A stretch of DNA of 64,000 nt from Ruminococcus sp. AF31-8BH (GCF_003460605.1 NZ_QTVN01000002.1:124001-188000), one strand, 5' to 3'. Numbered from the stretch's first letter, positions 49,064 through 58,412 are shown. Notes: generated by a model from the letters alone, not told the origin. A program made the numbers and translations.

Positions 49064-51994
49064 ATGGGAAACTGGAAATATACGGCCTTTATCAGCTACA
49101 GGCACGGCGGAAATGACGAGTTTGCGGCAAAGACCCTTCATAATATGCTGGAAAATTACCGTGTTCCGGCGAAGCTGGCAGCCAAGCTTGGACGAAAAAA
49201 GGTAGGCAGGATCTTCCGTGATGTGGACGAGCAGCCAAGCTCCAGCAGTCTGTACAACAATATTGAGGAGGCCCTTGGACAGTCTGAGTTTCTCATTGTG
49301 ATCTGTACCCCAAGGCTTCAGGAATCCAAGTGGTGCATGCGTGAGATCGAGCTGTTCCAGAAGCTTCGGGGCAGTGATCATATTATTGCAGTGCTTGCAG
49401 AAGGGGAACCTGTGGACAGCTTTCCCTATGCCATCATCCATCCGGTGATCAACGGGCAGGAAGTTGAGGTAGAGCCTCTGGCTGCAGATGTGCGCGGCGA
49501 GACGCCGGCAAAGCAAAAGCACAAGATGAGAGTGGAGCAGCTGCGTATTGTGGCAGCCATGCTGCACTGCGAGTTCGACCAGCTCCGTCAAAGAGAACAG
49601 CAGCGCCAGCTCCAGCGAGGCATTGCAGCCGGCGGCGTCAGCTTTGCTGTTGTCTGTGCTTTCCTTGCCATGTCTGTAAGGGAGAACCAGAAGCTGCAGA
49701 AACAGGTGCAGAAGACCCAGTCTGCCCAGTCCTATCTGCTGGCAGAGTATTCGGATACCGCTTATTCTGCGGATAGCCTGAAGCTGGCAGCCATGCTTGC
49801 CATGGAAGGACTTCCGGAGGATTTAGGAGATGATCGTCCTTTTGAGGGCGCGGCTATGGCTTCCCTTACCAATGCTTTGCAGACCTACGATTACCAGAAG
49901 GGATACGCGGCGAGAAGCAATGTGAAGACCCAGACCATGGATGCGGTGCTGGTCAGCCCGTATGATGATTACATTGCCTATATTGACCTTGTAAGTTCCT
50001 CAGATTATACCCTTCATTTCTATGATATTGCCGCTGGAAAGGTTGTGGCAGATTTTCCGGTAAACCCGGATTACAACGGATACCGCAGCTGTAACTCCAA
50101 GGCTGCCTTTTTCGGGGATCACCGCTGCGCCATTGCCGGCAAAGAGGGACTCCAGGTCATTGACATGAACACGATGGAGGTGCTCTGGGAGGGCGCCTAT
50201 GGCATGACTGTCAGCGCAAGTGCCGATGGTTCCAGAGTCAGTGTGTTTAATATAGAGGAAAACAGCCTGACCGTCTATACCGCAGATGGAACGCTGCTTT
50301 CTGAGTGCAGCTGGGAGAATGGGGAAGCCGTATTTTTCGGAATGAGTGATGACGGCAGGTATGCAGCCGTCGCAGAAGTTGTGGATGAGGATAACAACGA
50401 ACAGAACAATCTTTATATTATTAATACCAATACTGGAAATACAGTGAAATATCTGGACGATGTGAAATATGAAAACTGTGTATTCAATGACAGCTCATGG
50501 TGCGGAAACAAGCTGTTTTTCACCTATGGAGGAGACGAGCTTTATGGATATGTGGATATGGATCAGAACCAGGTTCACAAAACCACAAGTAAGATCGAGA
50601 CCGACATCTGTTATGCAGATTCCCGCCGGGGACTGATCTATTTCCGTGATGGAAACCAGCTGAACTGTGCTTCCATGGAAACCGGAGAGGTTGAGAAAAC
50701 TTACAGTGCCGCCAGAAATATTGCAGATGTTGTCTATACAGGAGACGGCAAAAAAAATACGACCTTTGCTGTCAGCGACTCTGACGGAACCCTGGAATAT
50801 GTGGATTTTACAAAGGATCCATACCGGATCGGAAGCCTTGCTGGAGACGGTAAGGAGTGTTCGGAAATCTGCATAGGAGATACCTATGCGGTAACCTATA
50901 CCTACAACGATTATGAATTCCGTATTTATCAGAAAAATAACCGCAGTACCTCCCAAACCGCTTCCATGAAGAAGCGTTCCAACGAAAAGGTGGCACATCT
51001 GATCCGCCGTGAGAGGATGCTGGCCGTGAACTGTACAGACAACTCCTACATGGTAAATCTGTCCACCATGAACGGAGCTGAGTTTGACAACGAAGTTTCC
51101 TATATGAATGTTATCAATGATAATCTGGTCAGCTGTGACAATCTGGACGGAACCATCAGCGTCTATGATGGGGAAACCGGAGAACTGCTTACAGATCTTC
51201 CGGACGGAGTAGGCGGCAACCTTGAGACAGATGCTGCCTATATGGTAGAAGACGGTGTTATGAAAAAATACAGCTATGATAAGACAGATAAGTCCGCAGA
51301 TGAGGTGGAGCCGGTTTATACAGAAGAAGTACCGGAAGACTGTATCATGGCATTTATTTCCAAGGACGGTTATCTGGTAGAAGAAAGAAACGACGGCGGT
51401 GATACCAGTACGCTGGTGGTTCTGGATCCGGATCGAAAGGAAGTTCTGTCTGTGGAAGAAACGGGCGCAAGCAGCAGTGGGGAAGCAGATTACGTGCTGT
51501 ACCAGCCTGCCGGAGAGACCGATTATGTTCTCTACAATTTCGCGGAGAAAAAAGAGATTGCCCGAATGGATCTTGGGGAATTTTCCTGGATGGAGTGTGT
51601 AAACGGCGGATATGCCTTCCTTTGCAGCAGTGATAAGGGGGCTTATGTGGTAGATACCTCCACAGGAGAAGTGATCCTGACCATTTCTGAGGCCAATACC
51701 TTGTATACCTTTGATGCACCGGAAGGGCAGCCTTATTTCACAGCTCTTTACCTTTCTGACAACGGAGAGACCAGACTGGACGTATACAGCAGGGAAGAGC
51801 CGTCCTCCCCGATCGCCAGAATCAAAGGCGGTCTTGGAATGAACGAAAAGGGCGAGGTGCTGATCTTCGACGGTGTGGATACTATTTACGGAGTACCGTT
51901 CCTTTCCATGGATGAAACTTATGCAAATGGTAAGGAATTCCTGAACGGCGAGGGCCTGACGGATGAGCAGAAGGCGGCTTATCATTGTGATTAA
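49064..51994 (+). CDS. TIR-domain protein with membrane segment and beta-propeller-like ectodomain
   Basis: The start is ATG 49064 (MGNWKYTAFISYRHGG) behind GAGAGGTG; earlier in-frame codons lack a site. Residues ~1-140 are a TIR (TIR_2-like) domain: FISYRH, EALGQSEFLIVICTPRLQES and KWCMREIELF, with Glu94 in the position of the catalytic Glu of NAD-cleaving TIRs. Then a basic linker, one membrane helix (about 186-205), a coiled coil and ~700 residues of degenerate WD/PQQ-like repeats (VISVYDGETGELLTDLPDG, YVVDTSTGEVIL). Topology suggests an inner TIR signalling domain and an external or membrane-proximal propeller. A surveillance or defence function is inferred. Confidence 0.8.
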   Translation: MGNWKYTAFISYRHGGNDEFAAKTLHNMLENYRVPAKLAAKLGRKKVGRIFRDVDEQPSSSSLYNNIEEALGQSEFLIVICTPRLQESKWCMREIELFQKLRGSDHIIAVLAEGEPVDSFPYAIIHPVINGQEVEVEPLAADVRGETPAKQKHKMRVEQLRIVAAMLHCEFDQLRQREQQRQLQRGIAAGGVSFAVVCAFLAMSVRENQKLQKQVQKTQSAQSYLLAEYSDTAYSADSLKLAAMLAMEGLPEDLGDDRPFEGAAMASLTNALQTYDYQKGYAARSNVKTQTMDAVLVSPYDDYIAYIDLVSSSDYTLHFYDIAAGKVVADFPVNPDYNGYRSCNSKAAFFGDHRCAIAGKEGLQVIDMNTMEVLWEGAYGMTVSASADGSRVSVFNIEENSLTVYTADGTLLSECSWENGEAVFFGMSDDGRYAAVAEVVDEDNNEQNNLYIINTNTGNTVKYLDDVKYENCVFNDSSWCGNKLFFTYGGDELYGYVDMDQNQVHKTTSKIETDICYADSRRGLIYFRDGNQLNCASMETGEVEKTYSAARNIADVVYTGDGKKNTTFAVSDSDGTLEYVDFTKDPYRIGSLAGDGKECSEICIGDTYAVTYTYNDYEFRIYQKNNRSTSQTASMKKRSNEKVAHLIRRERMLAVNCTDNSYMVNLSTMNGAEFDNEVSYMNVINDNLVSCDNLDGTISVYDGETGELLTDLPDGVGGNLETDAAYMVEDGVMKKYSYDKTDKSADEVEPVYTEEVPEDCIMAFISKDGYLVEERNDGGDTSTLVVLDPDRKEVLSVEETGASSSGEADYVLYQPAGETDYVLYNFAEKKEIARMDLGEFSWMECVNGGYAFLCSSDKGAYVVDTSTGEVILTISEANTLYTFDAPEGQPYFTALYLSDNGETRLDVYSREEPSSPIARIKGGLGMNEKGEVLIFDGVDTIYGVPFLSMDETYANGKEFLNGEGLTDEQKAAYHCD

Positions 51995-52045
51995 GCGATA
52001 AGGCTGATGATTTCTGACGTCTGTATTGCTTTCATTTGTGTGAAT

Positions 52046-52085
52046 GATATTGCAAAGTGAGGCGGGCAGATTGCAGAAATGTTTG
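52046..52085. repeat. degenerate MITE-like right end
   Basis: GCAAAGTGAGGCGGGCAGATTGCAGAAATG aligns with the internal right part of 28282-28445 (GCAAAGTGGGGCGTGCAGATTGCAGGAATG); given here in comparison only. The terminal TAGAGC is lost. Confidence 0.55.
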
Positions 52086-52123
52086 TAGCAGGATTTAAGC
52101 CGCGCAGCAGGAGGTGATTCCCT

Positions 52124-53389
52124 ATAGAACGGTTGATTTTCCATGTAGATGTAAACAGTGCCTTCCTCTCCTGGGAGGCGGCGAAACGAGTGAAGGAAGG
52201 GCTTCCGGATCTGCGGGAAATCCCTTCAGTGGTGGGCGGAGATCCAAAGCAGCGCACGGGAATCGTGGTTGCCAAATCCATTCCCGCCAAGAAGTACGGC
52301 ATTCAGACCGGGGAGCCTATGGCCATGGCTCTTCGGAAATGCCCCAATCTTGTGGTGGTTCCCAGTGATTTTCGCCTTTATACAGAGAATTCCCTGGCAT
52401 TTAAGGCGATTTGCAGGGACTATGCCCCTGTGGTGGAATCCTTTTCCATTGACGAAGTGTTCCTGGATATGACAGGCACCTCCCTGATCTACCCGGATCC
52501 CATTGCAACCGCCCATGAGATCAAGGACAAGATCCACGCAGAGCTTGGCTTCACTGTGAATGTGGGGATTTCCACCAATAAGCTGCTTGCCAAAATGGCT
52601 TCGGATTTCGAGAAGCCGGACAAGGTGCACACCCTGTTTCCAGAAGAAATTCCGGTCAAAATGTGGCCCCTTCCCATCCGGGATCTTCTGTTTCTGGGCA
52701 AAGCCTCCGAGAAAAGGCTGCAGGATTTCGGAATCCATACCATCGGCGAGCTTGCCAGGGAAAAGGAATCCGCCATCCAATCTCTGCTTGGGGAAAAGAC
52801 AGGACATCAGCTTTACCAGTATGCCAGAGGAATCGACAATTCCCCGGTGCTTGCCCAGGCAGAAGAGAGCAAGGGCTTCAGCGTGGAGAAAACCTTCAAT
52901 GACGACATTGTTTCCGTGGAACAGGTGCTTCCCATTCTTCTGGAGCAGTGCGACATTGTTGCTACCCGCATGCGGCGGAAAGGGAAGAAATGCAGCTGTA
53001 TTTCCGTCACCTTCCGTACCCTGGACTTCAAGAACCGTTCCCATCAGACCAGCCTTTCCAGTGCCACGGACGTGACCGATGAGATCTACGAAAATGCCAG
53101 AAGACTGTTTCTGGAATTCTGGAAGGGGCAGCCCCTTCGACTGATCGGTGTTGCTCTCACCGGACTGACAGATGAGAGCTTTGAGCAGATGTCGTTGTTT
53201 GAGGATACGAAAAAAAAAGAGCAGCGCCAGAAGCTGGATGCTGCTTTGGATGCCATCCGCATGAAGTTTGGCAACGACAAGATCACCCGCGCCAGCATTA
53301 TGAACAGCAACACCGGCATGGGACGGAAAGCAAAAGCGCAGATGGAGAATGAGACCCAAAAGCGAAATAAAACTGATAAGAAAGACTAA
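52124..53389 (+). CDS. dinB: DNA polymerase IV (DinB), apparent ATA start
   Basis: Y-family translesion polymerase. The family N-terminus is MERLIFHVDVNSAFLSWEA; here ERLIFHVDVNSAF is encoded but the first codon is ATA (52124), nine bases after AGGAGG (52109-52114). The alternative TTG (52133) would drop three conserved residues and lies ~18 bases from the site. Catalytic residues are intact: Asp in FHVDVNSAF and SIDEVFLDMT; GISTNKLLAKMASDFEKP and the little-finger domain follow. ~420 residues, full length. Followed closely by a YitT-family gene. Confidence 0.9.
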   Translation: MERLIFHVDVNSAFLSWEAAKRVKEGLPDLREIPSVVGGDPKQRTGIVVAKSIPAKKYGIQTGEPMAMALRKCPNLVVVPSDFRLYTENSLAFKAICRDYAPVVESFSIDEVFLDMTGTSLIYPDPIATAHEIKDKIHAELGFTVNVGISTNKLLAKMASDFEKPDKVHTLFPEEIPVKMWPLPIRDLLFLGKASEKRLQDFGIHTIGELAREKESAIQSLLGEKTGHQLYQYARGIDNSPVLAQAEESKGFSVEKTFNDDIVSVEQVLPILLEQCDIVATRMRRKGKKCSCISVTFRTLDFKNRSHQTSLSSATDVTDEIYENARRLFLEFWKGQPLRLIGVALTGLTDESFEQMSLFEDTKKKEQRQKLDAALDAIRMKFGNDKITRASIMNSNTGMGRKAKAQMENETQKRNKTDKKD

Positions 53390-53395
53390 AAAGCT

Positions 53396-54250
53396 ATGAA
53401 AAAACAACTGGATTACAAAAATATCATAAAAGAAACTGTGATTCTTACCTGGGCAGTGGCTATTATTGCGGCGGCAGTTTATTTTTTCCTGGTGCCAAGC
53501 CATACCTCGGTTAGCAGCATTTCCGGTCTTGGAATTGTGCTGTCCAACTTTGTTCCCCTGCCCTTGTCTGCCATCACCATGATCCTGAACGTGGTGCTCC
53601 TGATCATCGGATTTTTTACCTGCGGAAGGGAATTTGGAGTAAAGACCGTTTATACAAGCATTGTTTTGCCGCTGTTTATCGGTCTTTTTGAAAGGATTTT
53701 CCCGGATTTTGAATCCATGACCGGAAGCCAGGAACTGGATGTGCTCTGCTACATCCTGGTGGTCAGCGTAGGACTTAGCATTTTGTTTAACCGGAATGCG
53801 TCCTCCGGCGGTCTGGACATTGTGGCAAAGATCATGAACAAATACCTGCACATGGAGCTTGGCAAAGCCATGTCCCTTTCCGGCATGTGCGTGGCACTTT
53901 CCGCGGCACTTGTGTACGATAAGAAAACGGTGGTGCTCAGTATTCTGGGAACCTATTTCAACGGCATGGTGCTGGATCACTTTATTTTCGACCACAATAT
54001 CAAACGGCGCGTCTGCATTATCACAAAGAAAGAGGAGGAGCTTCGAAGGTTTATCATCGAGGATCTTCACAGCGGCGCGACGATTTACGAGTCTATTGGA
54101 GCGTACAACTTGCAGAAGCGCAATGAGATCATCACCATTGTAGACAAAAACGAATATCAGAAGCTGATGAACTTCATCAACCACGAAGACCCGAAAGCTT
54201 TTGTGACGGTTTACAATGTTTCAGACATGCGCTATCAGCCGAAGATGTGA
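53396..54250 (+). CDS. YitT family membrane protein (DUF161/DUF2179)
   Basis: A 284-residue protein with about five membrane helices (residues ~15-175) followed by a cytoplasmic DUF2179 domain (about 200-280). Motifs: the helix-end SSISGLGIVLS, NRNASSGGLDIVAKI typical of YitT proteins, and KRRVCIITKKEEELRRFI plus DKNEYQKLMNFI in the soluble domain. Family function is unsettled; some members are annotated as transporters. Starts 6 bp after dinB. Confidence 0.87.
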   Translation: MKKQLDYKNIIKETVILTWAVAIIAAAVYFFLVPSHTSVSSISGLGIVLSNFVPLPLSAITMILNVVLLIIGFFTCGREFGVKTVYTSIVLPLFIGLFERIFPDFESMTGSQELDVLCYILVVSVGLSILFNRNASSGGLDIVAKIMNKYLHMELGKAMSLSGMCVALSAALVYDKKTVVLSILGTYFNGMVLDHFIFDHNIKRRVCIITKKEEELRRFIIEDLHSGATIYESIGAYNLQKRNEIITIVDKNEYQKLMNFINHEDPKAFVTVYNVSDMRYQPKM

Positions 54251-54269
54251 GAGACAGGTGAGAGCAGAT

Positions 54270-55754
54270 ATGAGCAAAGAGAAAAAAAGAAAGAATGGGA
54301 TTAAAGAATCCGGGAAGAGATCCCGGAATCAGAAGAAAAAACTGAAGGGAGTTCTTACTGCCTGTATTGTAATCCTTGTTCTTCTGGTGATTGGTCTGAT
54401 CGCATATGAGATCGTAGTAAATACAAAGACAATGGGCGGAAACATTACCGTCAACGGAGCAAATGTTTCCCGTCTTACTCCCGAAAAAGCCAGCGAGACC
54501 TTAAGCTCTGCTTTCGAATCGAAGCAGTTGACCTACGTGGAAAATGGAAATACGGTATATACCGTCACCCTTGGAAACCTGGGTTATTCCCTGGACCAGG
54601 CGGATCTGCTTTCCCAACTGGAACAGATTATGGAGGAACACCAACAGAACTGGAAGCTTTTTCGTGGAAGAGAGAATGATGTGGTGACCTTAAATGTGCA
54701 GAGGGATGACCAGAAGTTTTCAGATGCGTTAACGGAAGGGAATTTTTCCGGAAGCGGTGAGAGAGTTGCCTCCCAGAGTGCGAGCATTCAGTATGACAGC
54801 CAGCAGGACACTTACGTGGTAATTCAGGATCAGCTTGGAAACCAGATCGATGAGGGAAAATTAAGACAGTACACAGAAGCCTACGTCGGCCAGAGCCTGG
54901 ACGATTCTTTTTTCAAAAATAATCTGCAGATAGAGGTGAACGAAAACCTTTACAAGGCAGCAGAGGTAACCGCAGATTCCACAGAACTGAATGAAAAAGC
55001 AGCAGAGCTGAACACCCTTCTTTCCAATTACAGAAATGCCTCCATTACCTACACCTTTGGAAGTGTGACGGAGGTACTGAACGGGGAGACCACAGGAGCC
55101 TGGCTGCAGATTTCAGACGACGGGATTACCGTGGATGAGGCACAGGTTCAGTCCTACGTGGAGAACCTGGCTGGAAAATATAATACCATTTATGTACCAA
55201 GATCTTTCCAGACCACAGGCGGTGGCGTCATAGAAGTGAGCAACAATGAATATGGCTATCGGATCGACCAGAGTGGGGAAGTCCAGCAGATCCTTACAGA
55301 TTTAAAGAGCGGAGAAGCCGTTACCCGTGAGCCTGTTTATGAGAAGGCTGGTTTGTCACGAAATGGAACCGATGATCTGAACGGAAGCTATATTGAGGTC
55401 AGTCTGTCTCAGCAGCATTTGTGGCTGTACAAGGATGGCGCGCTGGTTACGGAAACGGACATCATCAGCGGCCTTCCTACACCGGAGCGTGCCACCTACA
55501 CAGGCGCTTACCCCATCGCCTACAAGGCAAGCCCCTTCACCCTTTCCAGTGAGGAGTATGGATACGAGACAACCGTGCAGTACTGGATGCCCTTCGTCTA
55601 CGGCCAGGGTCTCCATGATGCAAGCTGGCAGTCCTCCTTCGGCGGTGACGCATATAAAACCCGAGGCAGCCACGGCTGCGTAAACCTTCCGCCAGATGAG
55701 GCTTCGATTATTTATAACACCATAGAGGGCGGGTATCCCATTATTTTGTATTAA
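54270..55754 (+). CDS. L,D-transpeptidase (YkuD) with peptidoglycan-binding domains
   Basis: A 494-residue cell-wall enzyme that forms 3-3 cross-links or anchors proteins. A basic N-terminus and one membrane helix (about residues 30-50) anchor it outward. Two VanW-like/PG_binding_4-type repeats (about 70-190 and 230-350, with the GYSLDQ- and GYRIDQ-like turns) precede the YkuD domain, whose active site is GSHGCVNLP (Cys470). The start is ATG 54270; the upstream in-frame ATG overlaps the YitT gene. Confidence 0.9.
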   Translation: MSKEKKRKNGIKESGKRSRNQKKKLKGVLTACIVILVLLVIGLIAYEIVVNTKTMGGNITVNGANVSRLTPEKASETLSSAFESKQLTYVENGNTVYTVTLGNLGYSLDQADLLSQLEQIMEEHQQNWKLFRGRENDVVTLNVQRDDQKFSDALTEGNFSGSGERVASQSASIQYDSQQDTYVVIQDQLGNQIDEGKLRQYTEAYVGQSLDDSFFKNNLQIEVNENLYKAAEVTADSTELNEKAAELNTLLSNYRNASITYTFGSVTEVLNGETTGAWLQISDDGITVDEAQVQSYVENLAGKYNTIYVPRSFQTTGGGVIEVSNNEYGYRIDQSGEVQQILTDLKSGEAVTREPVYEKAGLSRNGTDDLNGSYIEVSLSQQHLWLYKDGALVTETDIISGLPTPERATYTGAYPIAYKASPFTLSSEEYGYETTVQYWMPFVYGQGLHDASWQSSFGGDAYKTRGSHGCVNLPPDEASIIYNTIEGGYPIILY

Positions 55755-55823
55755 ATTGCATCAATTTACTTAAATTTAACAACGAAATGAACAAATATAA
55801 ATTGACAACTTATTTTAACTATG

Positions 55824-56261
55824 TTACACCTTGGCATATTTTTTAAATACCCGCGCGAAATGACTCTGGGAAGAAAATCCCAGATAGTTTCCGATTGCAG
55901 TAAGAGATTTACCCGAATAACGGAGGAGGCGCTTTGCTTCTTCCGTTTTTTCTTTTAAAATAAAATCTGTCAGGCTTTCCCCGGTCTCTTCCTTAAACCG
56001 CCTGGAAAGATAAGGGCGGCTCAAAAACAGCTCTTTTGCCAGCTTTTCCACAGTGATGTTCTCAGACATATGATGCTGGATGTAATTGGCAACATCCAGA
56101 GTAAGCCGGGTGGGCTGCTTTCCAAGGCGCAGGCGCTCTACTTTGTTCGTATAATCCAGCAGCATCCGGTACTGGAGATTTACCAGCTTTTCTGGGGAAG
56201 CGAGAAGCTCGCACTGTTGGATATAGGAATCACTGAGGGAAAAGGCATCGTTTACATCCAT
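55824..56261 (-). pseudogene. AraC family regulator, N-terminally truncated
   Basis: About 145 residues remain: a helical linker (SYIQQCELLASPEKLVNLQY) and the complete AraC double HTH (ITVEKLAKELFLSRPYLSRR, LTAIGNYLGFSSQSHFARVF). The sensing domain is missing; upstream on the same strand the frame only mirrors the opposite-strand gene fragment. The break at about 56240-56260 coincides with the start of the glycosidase-like fragment on the other strand, suggesting one deletion removed both 5' ends. Confidence 0.7.
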
Positions 56262-56645
56262 CCCGCCAGAATCAGCCAGCCGCTGAACTTTCTGCCAGGT
56301 TCCGTTTATGCTTCTGGCTGCGATGAAAAGGGAAATACCACGGACGCGTTGCTGAAAGAGGTTCCCGCATGGCAGCCGGGCAGCTGGTACGAAACCTGCA
56401 AGGGAAAGCCAAACCAGAAAGAATTGGAAGCCATGCTTGGCAGACCCTATCATTTTGTGAAGCCGCGAAAAGGTCAGTTTACCATGGATAATTCTGTGGA
56501 GGAAATGAAAGATGCATCCTCTGCTGGAGCCCCCTTACGCAGCATGCAGATTTCCGGCGGCATGAAAGGCGGCCTCGTCCCCGCCCTCCTGGAATTCGCC
56601 AACGGTCATTTTCTCCGCGGAATTTGGAAAATGATCACCGGCTGA
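56235..56645 (+). pseudogene. glycosidase-like (possibly GH3) C-terminal fragment
   Basis: The frame reads GKGIVYIHPARISQPLNFLP, then FTMDNSVEEMKDAS and APLRSMQISGGMKGG, ending GHFLRGIWKM. This looks like the C-terminal part of a GH3-type glycosidase with a second internal deletion after EEMKDAS. No start codon or ribosome binding site belongs to it. The family call is tentative. Confidence 0.4.
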
Positions 56646-56817
56646 TGCTGAATCCTCACAGTGTTATTAAATACCGAACCTACACTGCTGTGAGTCAGCA
56701 GAAAAAGATTCATATTGATTTATTCCCCGCCATCACGTATTATAAATACAGATCTCCCCATCTCTTAGGAAATGCTGAGAGAGGTGGGGAATATTTTTTA
56801 TAGAGGGATGTTGAAGT

Positions 56818-57099
56818 ATGCAGATAGAAGACGTGATGCAGGAAATCATTGGAATATGCAAAAGAAATGGAGCCACCACAGTAATCCTTTTCGGCTCTCG
56901 CGCCAAGGGAACTGCACTGGAAAGAAGCGACATTGATATTGCAGTAAAAGGCGTGGACGACATAGAAAACCTAAGAGAAGAGCTGGAAGAAATCCCCACA
57001 CTATATACCATTGATCTTGTTGGCCTGGAAGAGTGCCAAAATAATCTTTTATTGGAGGACATAGAAAAGTATGGACGAAAAATTTACGAAAAGATATGA
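56818..57099 (+). CDS. MNT-type minimal nucleotidyltransferase (antitoxin)
   Basis: A 93-residue nucleotidyltransferase of the MntA/MNT kind: VILFGSRAKGTALERSDIDI has the GSx10DxD catalytic motif. In characterised HEPN/MNT (type VII) toxin-antitoxin pairs the MNT adds AMP to the HEPN toxin and silences it. It overlaps the HEPN gene by 29 bases, the standard arrangement. AGAGGGA lies upstream. Confidence 0.88.
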   Translation: MQIEDVMQEIIGICKRNGATTVILFGSRAKGTALERSDIDIAVKGVDDIENLREELEEIPTLYTIDLVGLEECQNNLLLEDIEKYGRKIYEKI

Positions 57100-57469
57100 A
57101 TCTTTTAAAAATTCTCTATCTTCTCTTTCTGAAGCCAGAGAACGTGATATGACGGATTCTTTTGTATTAAGCGGAACCAGTGCCAAATTCAGTATTACCT
57201 TTGATCTTGCATGGAAAGTAATGAAAGATATCCTGGTTCAGTATTATGCAATCACAGGCTTTGTTGCTGGTTCGCCTCGTGAAGTCTTAAGAGAATCTTT
57301 CCAGGCAAACCTGATTGAGGGAGACGAATGGATGGAGATGCTGAAGGTCAGAAACCTGCTGGCACACGACTATGATGGCATCATCGTAAAAAACAGCTGC
57401 CAGACAATCGTCGACGTCTATATAACCAAATTCGAAGAATTTCAGGAGAAAGTAGAGAACTTGTTTTAA
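57071..57469 (+). CDS. HEPN-domain protein (HI0074-like, predicted RNase toxin)
   Basis: A 132-residue all-helical protein. The HEPN ribonuclease motif is RNLLAHDY (Rx4H plus Tyr, about residues 97-104), the Tyr being the residue AMPylated by MNT partners in studied systems. Start ATG 57071 is preceded by GGAGG within the MNT gene. Full length for the family. Confidence 0.88.
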   Translation: MDEKFTKRYESFKNSLSSLSEARERDMTDSFVLSGTSAKFSITFDLAWKVMKDILVQYYAITGFVAGSPREVLRESFQANLIEGDEWMEMLKVRNLLAHDYDGIIVKNSCQTIVDVYITKFEEFQEKVENLF

Positions 57470-57530
57470 GAAAATAAGTGTCCCCAGATATGGCGTAATA
57501 GTATAAAAACAGAAAGTGATTTCGTAAGAG

Positions 57531-57822
57531 ATGGAAGAAGTAAAAAAATCAAAAGAAATGGATATGCTAAACGGCGGTCTTGCCGGCAAGCTGATCATCT
57601 TTGCCATACCGCTGGCATTCAGCAGTATTTTGCAGCAGCTGTTTAACTCTGCGGATGTTGCCGTAGTCGGCAGATTTGCAGGGGACAGGGCGCTGGCGGC
57701 AGTGGGAAGCTGCGTGGCTCTGGTTGGTATTTTTGTAAACCTTCTGGATTTTCACCGGCGGCGCGATTCTGGTAGTGTATCTTTTGCATATGCGAAAGCT
57801 TGAGGCAAAGGCGAATTTATAA
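57531..57822 (+). pseudogene. MATE transporter relic
   Basis: The N-terminal ~70 residues (KLIIFAIPLAFSSILQQLFN, VAVVGRFAGDRALAAVGS) are those of a MATE transporter, then the frame jumps; in another frame the extreme C-terminus follows (FTGGAILVVYLLHMRKLEAK, stop at 57820). A large internal deletion removed most of the gene. Confidence 0.8.
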
Positions 57823-57850
57823 AACTAAAGCTTTTTACACAATTCTTTTC

Positions 57851-57887
57851 AAAAACAGCAATCGCGGCGGTTGCTGTTTTTTTTATT
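57851..57887 (+). terminator. hairpin terminator
   Basis: AAACAGCAA and TTGCTGTTT flank a short loop, followed by a T-run. Confidence 0.75.
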
Positions 57888-57920
57888 CAAGGAAATTTTT
57901 AATAATTCTAAAAATCTTTC

Positions 57921-57949
57921 TTGACAATCCTATAATTCTAGTGTACTAT
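57921..57949 (+). promoter_or_regulatory. promoter of the ytrA-ABC operon
   Basis: TTGACA (57921-57926), 17-bp spacer, TACTAT (57944-57949). The GTGTAC ... GTGACAC stretch that overlaps and follows the -10 is a plausible self-binding site for the GntR-type regulator. Confidence 0.7.
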
Positions 57950-57983
57950 TCATCTATGACAGTGACACAAAAAGGAGGGCATC

Positions 57984-58334
57984 ATGGAATATAATCCGGC
58001 GCTGCCGATTTATCTCCAGGCAGCCAATTCAATCAAGCGAGATATTGTAACAGGCAAGCTGCCCCCGGGAGCCAAGCTTCCCTCTGTGCGAGACCTGGCG
58101 GTGGAATACACCATCAATCCAAATACTGTCAGCCGCGTATATAAGGAGCTTGAGAGCGAAGGCGTCTGCTTCACCAGACGCGGAATGGGAACTTTTGTCA
58201 CAGAAGATCCCGGGAAAGTGGACCAGATGAAAGAAGAAATGGCCGGCACACTGATCCGGGATTTTCTGGAAGGCATGGAGCAGCTTGGTTTTTCCAGAAG
58301 CGAGGCAATCGCTCTTTTGGAAAAGCAAAAATAA
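57984..58334 (+). CDS. GntR family regulator, YtrA subfamily
   Basis: A 116-residue regulator: winged HTH (residues ~10-77, with LPSVRDLAVEYTINPNTVSR and TRRGMGTFV) and the short helical dimerisation tail of YtrA-type proteins. AAGGAGGG precedes the ATG. Directly upstream of an ABC ATPase and membrane protein; in B. subtilis YtrA represses the adjacent cell-wall-antibiotic-induced ABC operon, and the same autoregulation is likely here. Confidence 0.9.
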   Translation: MEYNPALPIYLQAANSIKRDIVTGKLPPGAKLPSVRDLAVEYTINPNTVSRVYKELESEGVCFTRRGMGTFVTEDPGKVDQMKEEMAGTLIRDFLEGMEQLGFSRSEAIALLEKQK

Positions 58335-58412
58335 AAATACTGTCCGACAACCTGCATTTTTGGTCAGGTAAGACAGCTGCAAAATCAGAATCATAACAAG
58401 GAGTGTATGAAA

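Noticed and set aside
52226..54184. 652-residue minus-strand open frame across dinB and the YitT gene
   Set aside because: Spans two real genes in antisense, Cys/His-rich nonsense composition typical of shadows.
55790..55830. TTGACA-17-TACACC as a promoter near 55802
   Set aside because: Oriented into the antisense side of the truncated AraC gene with no gene to drive and a poor -10.
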